Shown here: in pieces, positions 34,066-41,949 of the stretch | Layout: every line of letters begins with the position of its first letter | How positions within the stretch are numbered: the stretch's first letter is position 1 | Source of the DNA: a virus | DNA length: 47,933 nt | Virus record (IMG/VR): IMGVR_UViG_3300050132_000241 | Location: 1-47,933 of that record | Direction: 5' to 3' (one strand) | Program-made: the position numbers and the translations under genes | Notes under the pieces: generated by a model | Told to the model about the DNA's origin: nothing | Seen by the model: only the letters and a program-made list of their open reading frames with translations | The model's database searches: none

Positions 34066-35556
34066 TTAACTTGAAGCTCTTTCTCTCTTCTCTCTCTTCT
34101 CTTCCAGTTCCAGGAGTGCCTTCCTCAGACCGGCTTCGCTCAAGTCCTTGAACTCCACTGCATTATTAAAATCATCCCCTACTTTCGCTTCAAGCGGGAT
34201 TGTGACTGAGATTCCGTTATGGAATCTGATCTTCCGATCAAAGGCTTTCTTGATTCTATCAAGCTGTCGCATGATTGTTGGGATGTTATTTGGTATATCT
34301 TGCACGATTGAATCATGCCCTTCTTGGACAATATATCTCTCCTCCGAAGGGTAGAGCGTCTCCATTTCAAAAAGAGCAAAACCAGTAAGGCAACCCACAG
34401 TATGCTGGGGAATGTAAGCATAAGCCTCCTTGAATGCTTTGGAGTTATCTGAGTTGGGTCGAAGGGAGAGAAAATAACGCTCCATCCCAAATGGAGTACG
34501 AAGCATTCGTGTTCGGGCAAGTTCATCCTTGACGTATTTATGAAAAACTCCCCGCACAGAAGGATCAGCCCTATCTGTAATGTCAAGAAAATGCTGACAT
34601 GTAGCAACAGGAATACTCTTCCCCTCTTGCGCAAGCGCCTGACTCATCATCCCTGCGCTCTCGTCATAATTAAACGAGTGCCTTGTCTTCTTCCCCATAT
34701 ATCTCATAAAGGAATGCTTCTTCTTATCCCAATCAGGATCATCCTTCGCGGGGACATGAGTCCCAAAGATAAGAGACGCTAGCTTCGAGTGCCTATCTTC
34801 CCCAGCGGAGAGTTCTTTAAGGGCGCTGACATTCCCTGCGAGGGCACTAACGGGCCAATCTTCTGCTTGACACTGGTCAACAGAGAGGAATATGTTTCCT
34901 TCCCTTGGGATGAGGCATTCGAGGAACTCACTTGAGATCTCTGAGTGAGACGGCAGATTCTGAGCATTACCCCCGAACCCAAAGGTATGTTTACGAGAGG
35001 AACGCCTGCTCGTGACTGTTCCGCCAACGTTATACGAAGAGAGAAAATAATAATCTTCCTCCGAGAGGGCCTCTCCAGAGCGAAGAAGAAATCTGGCGTT
35101 GAGATACTGCGACATAATCTTTCCAAGCTCTCGTACCTTGAGAATAGCGCGTATGGCAGGATCACCACCGGAATGGTTAAACTGATTTTCAACGAGCATC
35201 TTCTGGAGAGCAAGTTCCCCGGTCGAATAGGCTTGGTCATAGTTTCCCTCGGCGTCTTTTTTCGTGATCTTAGGGACGTGGTAACCTAGATCTTGCATAG
35301 TTTTGAGCAGCGATCTATCACCGCTGGTCGCATTTAGGTTAACACAGTTAAGCTCCTTCTTATCAACGGAATCTTTACCGATGAATACTTTCATCCCCCA
35401 TTGGGATGAGGGAATAAGAAGTTGCTGTTCAATAAGAGAGCGAACTTTGAGCTTTGCTCTTTTTATTCGCGGATGGTCTATCCGTATTCCCCGATCCCCT
35501 ATCTCACAGTAGATAGCTTGGAGGGCGTGGAGGTAGGAGTTATTTATCCGGTCCAT
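34066..35556 (-). CDS. family A DNA polymerase, polymerase half, 496 aa
   Basis: Palm motifs: A at 226-232 (Val-Asp-Gln-Cys-Gln-Ala-Glu) followed by the usual Glu-Asp-Arg-His-Ser; B at about 285-298 (Arg, Lys289, ending Tyr297-Asp); C at 414-416 His-Asp-Ser instead of His-Asp-Glu. Aligning motif B by the Arg-Lys and Tyr spacing places His293 at the position of E. coli Phe762 and Ser294 at Gly763. Exonuclease domain is absent and encoded by the gene two upstream. Start at 35556 after GGTGGAGG; overlaps the 55-aa gene by 17 bases. Confidence 0.88.
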   Translation of the reverse strand: MDRINNSYLHALQAIYCEIGDRGIRIDHPRIKRAKLKVRSLIEQQLLIPSSQWGMKVFIGKDSVDKKELNCVNLNATSGDRSLLKTMQDLGYHVPKITKKDAEGNYDQAYSTGELALQKMLVENQFNHSGGDPAIRAILKVRELGKIMSQYLNARFLLRSGEALSEEDYYFLSSYNVGGTVTSRRSSRKHTFGFGGNAQNLPSHSEISSEFLECLIPREGNIFLSVDQCQAEDWPVSALAGNVSALKELSAGEDRHSKLASLIFGTHVPAKDDPDWDKKKHSFMRYMGKKTRHSFNYDESAGMMSQALAQEGKSIPVATCQHFLDITDRADPSVRGVFHKYVKDELARTRMLRTPFGMERYFLSLRPNSDNSKAFKEAYAYIPQHTVGCLTGFALFEMETLYPSEERYIVQEGHDSIVQDIPNNIPTIMRQLDRIKKAFDRKIRFHNGISVTIPLEAKVGDDFNNAVEFKDLSEAGLRKALLELEEKREKRERASS

Positions 35557-35707
35557 CCTCCACCGCCTTTCTGATAAGAGCAAGATGCTTCTGTATCTCT
35601 AAGATACAAGTTGAAATAGGCGGGAGGTTAAAGATGGGGAAAGAGAGACATTGAGGTAGGTAGCCCTCTAGGTAGGAGAGGGAATCTTTGATTGCTTGCT
35701 TGTTCAT
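35540..35707 (-). CDS. small protein between the polymerase halves, 55 aa
   Basis: ATG at 35705-35707 overlaps the TGA of the exonuclease gene (ATGA), and its end overlaps the polymerase start by 17 bases, so all three are coupled. Two helices separated by a Phe/Pro-rich bend, two Cys. Not recognised. Might bridge the two polymerase polypeptides. Confidence 0.65.
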   Translation of the reverse strand: MNKQAIKDSLSYLEGYLPQCLSFPIFNLPPISTCILEIQKHLALIRKAVEDGPDK

Positions 35708-36792
35708 GCTAATTGTGGCCTCGCTTTGAATTCCTCTTCCTGCTGTTCATAAATCTCATACGTGCAGCATACATCAAGGCAGTTGTAACGTCGGAGCTTG
35801 GACATATTCCTGAGGTTCCAGTTATGCCCTTCGTCCTTGTAGTATTGCTCACGGGTATACTGTCTCGTTTGAAACTGCAACTTGTGAGGAAGCTCCGGCC
35901 ATAGAACGTGATGCCGGAGCATAGTATCTTTGACCTTACGAAGATCAATCCTAAACCCCAAGGAAGACAAAAACTTAGCATCGAAGTTGAAGAAGTTCTG
36001 CCCAAGTTGAGGAATTTCGTATAGGAGTGGCTCAAGTTTCCTCCAAAGAACCTTTGTCTCCATCATCGAAGGCCGGAATAGATTAAAGCTGATCCCAAAT
36101 GTCGATGAATCTGCGAGTCCAAGCGTCAGAGGATACCCCGGATGCGGAAAGAAATCGGAATCTTTCTTTGGGTAGCAAGTCTCAATATCATTTGATAGCA
36201 GCTTCGCACTCTCGAAACGAGTTAGATAAGAGAGCAACTCATCCAAAGGCATCTCATGGTACTTCATATCCCTATAAGGTAAGGGCTGAAGAGAACCATT
36301 CTTCCTCCAGAACTCAAGCTCCACTCGTATCTTCTGCATGTCGAAGTACGTTGTGATATTACGTTCAGTCCAATTCTGGCAAGCTAAGCCTGGGCCATAA
36401 AGAGGAATCGCGTAATGGGGATAATTAAGAGAGGGAGCCTTTAGAAGCGATCCTACATATTTAGAGAGCTGAGTCTTATACGACTTTGCCCCCTTGAATG
36501 GCTTGCACTCAGGAATGAATACTTGCGCAGCTTCATCCAAGCACAGGACAAGAGGGGGTTTGTAGTGGTTAAGCTCATTCTCTAATATAGCAAAGGCATG
36601 TTTTTCATCTGTATTAGGGCGCCGGCTGGTAACGTATACATCCGAGATTCCAGCATCCTTTAACATCTTATCAAAGACATACCCCATCCCACCACTGAAC
36701 ATATATCCTTTCGCGGTATCTGTAGAGAGAGGGGATTCAGATATAACCCAGATAGGGCACTTAGGATTCCCGCGAGGGGTTATGTAGGGCAT
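35704..36792 (-). CDS. UDG-like domain plus DEDDy 3'-5' exonuclease, 362 aa
   Basis: Residues 190-350 carry the proofreading exonuclease motifs: Asp202/Glu204, Asp271 (Gln-Asn-Phe-Phe-Asn-Phe-Asp), Asp289 and Tyr336/Asp340. Residues 10-150 have the layout of a uracil-DNA-glycosylase fold (Gly-Gly-Met-Gly-x-x-Phe-Asp, Val-Tyr-Val-Thr, Leu-Cys-Leu-Asp) but the catalytic loops look degenerate. SPO1-type phage polymerases also have a UDG-like N-terminal domain ahead of exo and pol; here the protein stops after exo. TTTGGAGGAAG ribosome site. Confidence 0.8.
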   Translation of the reverse strand: MPYITPRGNPKCPIWVISESPLSTDTAKGYMFSGGMGYVFDKMLKDAGISDVYVTSRRPNTDEKHAFAILENELNHYKPPLVLCLDEAAQVFIPECKPFKGAKSYKTQLSKYVGSLLKAPSLNYPHYAIPLYGPGLACQNWTERNITTYFDMQKIRVELEFWRKNGSLQPLPYRDMKYHEMPLDELLSYLTRFESAKLLSNDIETCYPKKDSDFFPHPGYPLTLGLADSSTFGISFNLFRPSMMETKVLWRKLEPLLYEIPQLGQNFFNFDAKFLSSLGFRIDLRKVKDTMLRHHVLWPELPHKLQFQTRQYTREQYYKDEGHNWNLRNMSKLRRYNCLDVCCTYEIYEQQEEEFKARPQLA

Positions 36793-36930
36793 TCTTCCTC
36801 CAAAAAATCCTATCCGCTAGGTAGGACCACAATACTTTTAAAACTCCAACCGCGAGGATTGATTCCTCAACACACAAGATACACATGAGAACTCTCCTTT
36901 TCCTCCCCTCGGCATCGCCGGGAGGCGGGA

Positions 36931-36961
36931 AAAAAGAGGAGTCCCTCTTTCAAGGGACTCC
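36931..36961 (-). terminator. rho-independent terminator, minus strand
   Basis: 9-bp perfect stem (36938-36946 with 36953-36961), 6-base loop, followed on the minus strand by TCTTTTTT. Sits between the SSB-like gene and the exonuclease gene; probably partial, since no promoter is obvious downstream. A second CCTCC/GGAGG-type hairpin follows at about 36902-36924. Confidence 0.85.
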
Positions 36962-37003
36962 ATAAAACTGATACGCAGGGCCGAATCTACTTATCAGAGG
37001 AAC

Positions 37004-37543
37004 TTATTTGCAAAGATTGTTGGAATGACGGACGTCAGGATACCTCTCAGCACAACCGTCAAGAGCACAAAGGAATGCCCGAATTTCATTCTTCGGCTTC
37101 CCGTTAAAGCTCGACTCGATTACATCCGCCTTAAAGATCACGTTAAGCAGCGGTCCCTTATACTCTCCCCACTGCGAAGGATCTTCAGGATTCGCCGCTG
37201 CTCCCTCCCAAACTCCAGGGAGAACAAGCGTCGTATGCTGATCCGTTTGCGCATCTCCAGGGACCAGAACCTCCTCCATCTCCAGTCCGCACGCATGAAC
37301 GAAATCCCAGATCGCAATGCTGAACTTCGTAGAGAGCGGATGGAAGACCTTGATCCCCTCAAGAGGAGCACCGTTCGCGGTGAATCCAGGGTTGTTTACG
37401 ATCGTCGTCTCGACGTTATAATTAACCCCATCCCCCTTCTTCGTCAGCTTCGGGCGGAATCCATTAACCTGAAGCTCATAGAGGCCAGTTTGTGCGATTG
37501 GGGAGGTGAGGGAGGCGCGGCTGAAACCCATATCAAATGCCAT
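37004..37543 (-). CDS. possible ssDNA-binding protein (DUF669-like), 179 aa
   Basis: The N-terminal strand pattern (Gly-Leu-Tyr-Glu-Leu-Gln-Val ... Gly-Asp-Gly-x-Asn-Tyr ... Glu-Thr-Thr) is like DUF669 phage proteins, which are usually found with Sak4-like ATPases and thought to be OB-fold SSBs. The neighbours fit. Ribosome site is weak (GAGAGAAAG). Conclusion is from pattern and context. Confidence 0.5.
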   Translation of the reverse strand: MAFDMGFSRASLTSPIAQTGLYELQVNGFRPKLTKKGDGVNYNVETTIVNNPGFTANGAPLEGIKVFHPLSTKFSIAIWDFVHACGLEMEEVLVPGDAQTDQHTTLVLPGVWEGAAANPEDPSQWGEYKGPLLNVIFKADVIESSFNGKPKNEIRAFLCALDGCAERYPDVRHSNNLCK

Positions 37544-37628
37544 ACTCGTGTACTCTCGATTCTTTCTCTCTTCGTCTCTCGAAGAATGGTTCGTAGTACG
37601 TTAAGGTTTGGAAGCTGTGCAGGGGGAG

Positions 37629-37952
37629 CTACTTCTTGCTACGTTTCGCAGGCTTCTTTGCCGGAGCCACCTTAGTAGGAATCGGCTTTTGCACATTCTG
37701 GGGGTTACAATCGGGGCAAGGGCAATAAAAAGGAGGCCTTTTAACAGCTTCAATTTTTACTTCCTCTGGCCTCTTAATCAGAGTCTCCAGAAGTCTAATC
37801 TGGACTCCGTTAAAATCCAGTTCATTTTTCGCTTGCCTAATCCGCTTCTCCGCCTGTTGAATATCTTTATACGTGGACTTAATAAAAGTCCTCAGTGCAC
37901 TCTGTATTTCATACTCTTTTGACAACTTCACTGTGACAGCAACAATATCCAT
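37629..37952 (-). CDS. hypothetical helical protein with basic tail, 107 aa
   Basis: Helical residues 10-60 with coiled-coil character, a Cys-Pro-Cys-Pro-Asp-Cys cluster near 78-83 and a Lys/Pro-rich C-terminus suggestive of nucleic-acid binding. Start at 37952 chosen over the ATG two codons upstream on ribosome spacing. Function unknown. Confidence 0.65.
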   Translation of the reverse strand: MDIVAVTVKLSKEYEIQSALRTFIKSTYKDIQQAEKRIRQAKNELDFNGVQIRLLETLIKRPEEVKIEAVKRPPFYCPCPDCNPQNVQKPIPTKVAPAKKPAKRSKK

Positions 37953-37986
37953 TCTCAATTCTCTCTTTCTTCAGTTAAGAGTTAAA

Positions 37987-38877
37987 CTACTTCAGCCCCA
38001 ACTTCGCCTTTTCCGCTTTATGCTTAGCGAGCATAGCCATTAAATCCGGCGGCTCCGTAGCGTTAAGCAGAAGTGTCGTTGAGGCTAGAATCTCCTCATC
38101 CGGTTTGCAGGTTACGGTATAGACATTCTTCGGACCAATCTCAATCCGAAAAACCTCGTTAAAGAGCGAAAGAACCTTCGCAAGATACTGGGGATCAACG
38201 GTAACTTTCCCAGTAAATTTCGTTTCATCCTTCGTAGAGCGAAGCTGATCTTTCTCATTCCTCTCGTGAAAAACGAAGATGATATTCCCAAGGGAGGAGA
38301 ACTCTGAAATCCAGTATTTGATATACCGCTCTACTGCATTGATAAGATCATAGTTCTTCCCAATGAAAACCTTCCGGGATGGACCTACCTTAACAATACG
38401 CGCTAGCCCGGAATCCTGCTTCATGATCTCGTTCTCCATATACTCTTTCATATAGGTAACGGAATCAAAGACGAACGTAGCAGGAATAGGTTGACCTTTT
38501 AGCTTCTTCATCTGCCACATGGAGAGTTCGCTCTCCAGTGTAGTCATTGCGGTTGGTTTTTCCTGATTGGCGTCGTAGAGGCTGGTAATAAAGACTCCAG
38601 GCTTCCCTGCGAGACTCGCCGCTCTCCTATCAAAGTCATAATACGCGATAGGTTTTGGAGCAGTCGCAGCGAACCAGCTTTTCCCTGTCTTCGGGAGGCC
38701 AAGAATCGCAATTCTGAGGAACTCCTCTTGCTTAATCTCAGAAGTAGGGATTCCTCGCATTCCCTTGAACATGTCTCCATATTCATTACTTGGAGACTGT
38801 GGCGCTGCTCGGAGTTGTTCCTGCAACGCTACTTGTTGCTGTTGCTGCGCTGGTGTTAGTGGTGGGATTAGGCTCAC
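37987..38877 (-). CDS. Sak4-like RecA-fold ATPase, 296 aa
   Basis: Walker A Gly-Leu-Pro-Lys-Thr-Gly-Lys-Ser at 60-67, Tyr-Asp-Phe-Asp after it, Walker B-like Phe-Val-Phe-Asp-Ser near 134-138 and a His sensor region. This is the phage AAA_24/Sak4 type, ATPases that promote ssDNA annealing together with an SSB. N-terminal 35 residues are Gln-rich. GTG start (38877) has GGAGAGATGAA; the alternative ATG at 38772 would remove the 92-base overlap with the upstream gene. Confidence 0.75.
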   Translation of the reverse strand: MSLIPPLTPAQQQQQVALQEQLRAAPQSPSNEYGDMFKGMRGIPTSEIKQEEFLRIAILGLPKTGKSWFAATAPKPIAYYDFDRRAASLAGKPGVFITSLYDANQEKPTAMTTLESELSMWQMKKLKGQPIPATFVFDSVTYMKEYMENEIMKQDSGLARIVKVGPSRKVFIGKNYDLINAVERYIKYWISEFSSLGNIIFVFHERNEKDQLRSTKDETKFTGKVTVDPQYLAKVLSLFNEVFRIEIGPKNVYTVTCKPDEEILASTTLLLNATEPPDLMAMLAKHKAEKAKLGLK

Positions 38878-39178
38878 TCTTCATCTCTCCATTCAAAACT
38901 GCAAGATCAGCTTCTACTTCTTCAGGGGTTTGTGGATTCACGAATGGAACTTGCATTTGAACAGTTCCGGTATTTGCAATCGGTAGAATAGGAGCATTCG
39001 TAACTCCCACATCTGAGAGAACTTTACACCTATTACACATCTGGAATGGCGAATCAGAGCCATCCTCGTTAAGAACAACCCAAGAAGCTGGGCGCTTACA
39101 TTGGCATTTGTTTTCCAATGTCTCATTACATGAACCAATCCAATCCCCATTAACAAGGGGGCGTGTTTTATTTGGCAT
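38786..39178 (-). CDS. zinc-binding protein with disordered tail, 130 aa
   Basis: Cys17, Cys25, Cys27 and a Cys-Asn-Arg-Cys pair near 47-50 suggest a zinc site in the first 55 residues; the rest is Thr/Ser/Ala-rich. ATG at 39178 after GAGGAT. Its last 92 bases overlap the ATPase N-terminus; both overlapping ends are low complexity. Confidence 0.65.
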   Translation of the reverse strand: MPNKTRPLVNGDWIGSCNETLENKCQCKRPASWVVLNEDGSDSPFQMCNRCKVLSDVGVTNAPILPIANTGTVQMQVPFVNPQTPEEVEADLAVLNGEMKSEPNPTTNTSAATATSSVAGTTPSSATVSK

Positions 39179-39185
39179 CAAATCC

Positions 39186-39422
39186 TCAACTTCCCGGAGC
39201 TACTCTAGCACGAAATGCAGCAGCTCCCTCGTTAGCGTCACGTTGATGTTTATCGCAAATATCGAAAGACTCCATACTTCCTGATTCCGAAGAAGCTACT
39301 TGAAGTGAGTCTGCCTTTACTAAACGATAAAAGCTATCAATCAACATACCTTGAATCAGCCTTGTAACAGTTGAAACCCCTGAGTTCCTTGGGCCGGATA
39401 CTATAATATGAATATTACCCAT
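39186..39422 (-). CDS. small P-loop-like protein with degenerate Walker A, 78 aa
   Basis: Start at 39422 with GAAGGAG; the stretch upstream in frame belongs to the nuclease gene shadow. Residues 2-20 look like a kinase-type strand-loop-helix, but the motif reads Ser-Gly-Pro-Arg-Asn-Ser-Gly-Val-Ser-Thr with Val replacing the Walker Lys. Probably not an active NTPase. Overlaps the nuclease end by 8 bases. Confidence 0.65.
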   Translation of the reverse strand: MGNIHIIVSGPRNSGVSTVTRLIQGMLIDSFYRLVKADSLQVASSESGSMESFDICDKHQRDANEGAAAFRARVAPGS

Positions 39423-40530
39423 TAATCTCCTTCCCAACCATCTCTGTATCCCAGATTGGTTTTGCTTGGTACATCGAGTCAATGATAAGAAGCTCATCCC
39501 TCTTTGAACCCTGCCTGTGAATTGGTAGATACGGACAATCTCGCATGAACCAGGAATTACACATCCCTGTATTACGCTGCGCGTGTCCAGTTTGCACATA
39601 TGCGAGGAGAGAACGAAATATATCCTCCCCCGTTAAGAGCATTCTCTCTTGATAAGAAGAAAGCTGCTCTGTTGTCTTATAAATGGGAAGCCGCCGGAAC
39701 CTATCCTCGGGATTTGCTGTCGGAGCTTTTGAGATAAAATTCATAAGAATCCTATCACATTTCCTCTTCAGGATCATCTCCGGGGGAACAAGAGAAGGGA
39801 GAATCTTTCCAATAGCATAGATATACCCCGTCGGTCCCTCATCAACTTCATACTTCCCCGCAGGATCACTCCTGAATGAGTTCATCGTCTTGTGATCTAG
39901 TGGAGTTATATGCGTCCCGTCGTCAACCAATACATCAATTCGCCCACTAAGGAAGCAGGAAAGGAATCCCCTCACGATTCCTAGTGGAACTTCCTTCCCC
40001 TTCCCAAAGCCAATCTCCGTTCCTATAACACGAAGACGCTCGTTTTCAGGGCTAAATTTAAGAGCATAAGAAATAATCAGAGTCGTAAATCCAATCACTC
40101 CTCCGATTACTTTATACTCCTTATGCGCCGAGTGGAAATCCATCTCAGCAGCCTTCCACTCTTCAGGAGCACGAGTAGTAGCCCAATCGAGGATGTTAAA
40201 CCCTGGCTCCCGGAAGATGGTGTAATACTCTTCAACCATCTTATGAAAAAGTATCCCAAAATCTAGAAACCAACTCCTCCCACCTGTACGAAGCTGCACT
40301 CCATCTACGAAGGCAGTCATAAAATGAGAGGGGCAATTCCTAAAGGTACTCATTTGGTGGTTATCGAGTATCATCTCGAATATGCCATCGCTATTGGGGT
40401 ATATCCAATGAACTTCGGGGTGGGCAAGTAAAAAGGTTTCTAGTTCTCTTATTTGTTTAGTGGAGAATCCAGCCTCATGGTAAATTGGGAGGTTAAGTTC
40501 TCTTGACGATGGCGCTTGCAAGAAAGGCAT
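39415..40530 (-). CDS. PD-(D/E)XK nuclease, RecB/Cas4-like, 371 aa
   Basis: Core motifs: Cys66-Pro (motif where RecB-family nucleases have their first Cys), His96 in Gly-Ile-Leu-Phe-His, Asp199 in Gly-Arg-Ile-Asp-Val, and Asp212-His-Lys214 in the PD-ExK strand. C-terminal Cys residues (Met-Cys-Asn, Asp-Cys-Pro-Tyr) could complete an Fe-S cluster. Likely 5'-3' exonuclease for recombination with the Sak4-like ATPase. Start 40530 after AAGGAG; a longer 22-residue N-terminus lacks one. Confidence 0.8.
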   Translation of the reverse strand: MPFLQAPSSRELNLPIYHEAGFSTKQIRELETFLLAHPEVHWIYPNSDGIFEMILDNHQMSTFRNCPSHFMTAFVDGVQLRTGGRSWFLDFGILFHKMVEEYYTIFREPGFNILDWATTRAPEEWKAAEMDFHSAHKEYKVIGGVIGFTTLIISYALKFSPENERLRVIGTEIGFGKGKEVPLGIVRGFLSCFLSGRIDVLVDDGTHITPLDHKTMNSFRSDPAGKYEVDEGPTGYIYAIGKILPSLVPPEMILKRKCDRILMNFISKAPTANPEDRFRRLPIYKTTEQLSSYQERMLLTGEDIFRSLLAYVQTGHAQRNTGMCNSWFMRDCPYLPIHRQGSKRDELLIIDSMYQAKPIWDTEMVGKEING

Positions 40531-40729
40531 CTTTTTTTCTCCTTGAGCGTAGCTGGTTACTTCTTTTCGGGTTTTCTGCTTTAGTAACAATCTCAAGGTG
40601 CTCAGGATTTATACAAGCCCGATTGCTACAAAGATGATCCAACTCAAACCCATCTGGAATGGGGCCACGAGTTCCACGTAGGCAAGTCTGTGGGCAAGGT
40701 GATTCCTCCTGGAGATTAGAAAGCTCCAA
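40493..40729 (-). CDS. small HNH endonuclease, 78 aa
   Basis: The HNH core is visible: Glu-Leu-Asp-His (about 29-32), Cys-x-Asn-x-x-Cys, Asn-Pro-Glu-His-Leu (about 41-45) and a Val-Thr end. TTG start with AGGAGGG. Shorter than most free-standing phage HNH proteins, and it overlaps genes on both sides (14 and 38 bases), so it may be a homing-type intruder now co-translated. Confidence 0.75.
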   Translation of the reverse strand: MELSNLQEESPCPQTCLRGTRGPIPDGFELDHLCSNRACINPEHLEIVTKAENPKRSNQLRSRRKKDAFLASAIVKRT

Positions 40730-41018
40730 GTTTTCCCTCCTGGATTGCTTTCACTACGAGAGTAGCATACCCTGCTATGTCAGCCCAGGAATCCTCGTGA
40801 AAAGAATTACCATTCACGATTCGTGCTAGCTTAGCGGCAATCATATCAAGGGACTCGCGCTGTACAAAGGTAGCACCCTCGTAGCTAGGTCCAGCCCGCA
40901 GGATTTCTTTTATTCTCTGCGCGGTGACGGACACCTTAGAATAGCTGCCATGCGTCTTCTCTCTCTCAGCAAGGATCTCTTCTGTGCGTGTTTCCTTCAT
41001 CTCTTTCTCTCCTTTCAT
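40716..41018 (-). CDS. DUF6378-like protein, 100 aa
   Basis: Pattern Glu-Arg-Glu-Lys-Thr-His-Gly, then Gln-Arg-Glu-x-Leu-Asp-Met-Ile-Ala-x-Lys-x-Ala-Arg-Ile and Asp-Ile-Ala-Gly-Tyr-Ala, known from small phage proteins (DUF6378) of unproven function, possibly related to MazG-like helices. The start is coupled as ATGA to the upstream gene; an ATG six codons later (41000) has a better spaced AAAGGAG. Confidence 0.75.
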   Translation of the reverse strand: MKGEKEMKETRTEEILAEREKTHGSYSKVSVTAQRIKEILRAGPSYEGATFVQRESLDMIAAKLARIVNGNSFHEDSWADIAGYATLVVKAIQEGKLGAF

Positions 41019-41599
41019 TTTGAAAGCATCTCCATGATCTGTTGCGGTGTCATTCCCGAAGCCATCATAGCTTTAAGAACCGAAGAAACCTTCGCTCCCT
41101 CAGTTGTGCTCTTAATGCGCTTCGTAGTTTTCGTAGTAACAGAGGCTTCTGTTCCACCTTCCTTCTTCGGAAGCGGAGCATTAGCAAAGCGGTGCATGAA
41201 AGCATTCTTTCGAGTTTCTCTCTCATCCAGCATTCCAGATAGAATCTCCCGATGATATTCAATCGAAAGTTCTAATTCATCATCGGAGAGAGATATGATC
41301 TTACGCTGAGAAAAGAGCCAATTTAACCCCTCAAGACGAACTTGCTTAGCTCTTTTCTTATACGTTGATGTTACATTCCCTTCCTCATCAGTGCATTCAT
41401 ATGTCTTCGTCATTGTCTCTTTGAAAAGAGTAATATCCGAAAGGCATTCAACACAATAAAGAGGGTCAATCGTTGAGGCGAAGTGCGTACAATAGAGTTT
41501 AAAGCACTTCGTACATCTGGCTATCTTTATCTCCGTGAGGAGATTCGACGCCAGACACGTTGGACAAACGGAATTCGGTGAATCCTCAAACACACTCAC
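41015..41599 (-). CDS. zinc-ribbon/treble-clef protein, 194 aa
   Basis: Cys12/Cys15, Cys29/Cys32, Cys37, His39 and Cys49/Cys52 form two potential zinc sites in the first 55 residues. Residues 60-130 helical, basic Thr/Lys linker, and a short C-terminal helix (Met-x-x-Gly-Met-Thr-Pro). Function unknown; possibly nucleic acid or ubiquitous-partner binding. Confidence 0.7.
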   Translation of the reverse strand: MSVFEDSPNSVCPTCLASNLLTEIKIARCTKCFKLYCTHFASTIDPLYCVECLSDITLFKETMTKTYECTDEEGNVTSTYKKRAKQVRLEGLNWLFSQRKIISLSDDELELSIEYHREILSGMLDERETRKNAFMHRFANAPLPKKEGGTEASVTTKTTKRIKSTTEGAKVSSVLKAMMASGMTPQQIMEMLSK

Positions 41600-41610
41600 C
41601 TTTTATCCTC

Positions 41611-41838
41611 CTATCTCTTCCCTTTACCAAACTGCTGTTCGGAGATAGCTTCCTCAGCTCTGGAGATTTCCAGCGCTAACAAGGACTCTGCTTCCGGTAT
41701 TCTCCCGTTGAAGAATAGAGTAAGCAGAACCCTTGTTAAGGCTGAGCTTTTGGATTTATATTTGGGGGTATTCAGGAGGGCGTACTGAGTTGTGGTAACT
41801 CGAATTCCAATACCACGGGTTTTTTGGGGGGTGGGCAT
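41611..41838 (-). CDS. ribbon-helix-helix-like regulator, 75 aa, leaderless mRNA likely
   Basis: Residues about 10-50 fit RHH (Arc/MetJ type): beta strand Gly-Ile-Arg-Val-Thr, helix A, turn, helix B Ser-Ala-Leu-Thr-Arg-Val-Leu-Leu. RHH dimers bind short palindromic DNA. The ATG lies only 6 bases past the -10 box of P3, so transcription should start on or within a base or two of the A; no ribosome site is possible. A candidate regulator of the dyad promoters. Confidence 0.65.
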   Translation of the reverse strand: MPTPQKTRGIGIRVTTTQYALLNTPKYKSKSSALTRVLLTLFFNGRIPEAESLLALEISRAEEAISEQQFGKGKR

Positions 41839-41844
41839 TCTTTA

Positions 41845-41874
41845 AGTGTACACCGGGGGTGCGCAGCCAGTCAA
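41845..41874 (-). promoter_or_regulatory. sigma70-like promoter P3 (minus strand)
   Basis: TTGACT (41869-41874) and TACACT (41845-41850) separated by 18 bases on the minus strand. Drives the RHH-like gene and, beyond it, the replication operon. Confidence 0.75.
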
Positions 41875-41880
41875 GCGGAC

Positions 41881-41905
41881 TAAGTGCCTTTTTTTCAGTC
41901 ACTTA
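41881..41905. promoter_or_regulatory. putative operator dyad 3, TAAGTG-N13-CACTTA (perfect)
   Basis: Both half sites are exact (41881-41886, 41900-41905), with the shared 13-base spacing, 6 bases behind the P3 -35 box. A TTGACT also lies on the other side in plus orientation (41915-41920), making the site roughly symmetrical, though no -10 box follows there. Confidence 0.8.
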
Positions 41906-41949
41906 GCCCTGCCCCTTGACTTCCCGCGCTTTTTTGCCCCTTGCCCGGC

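Noticed and set aside
41906-41949. Plus-strand promoter on the far side of dyad 3
   Set aside because: TTGACT is present but no -10 box follows at 16-19 bases.
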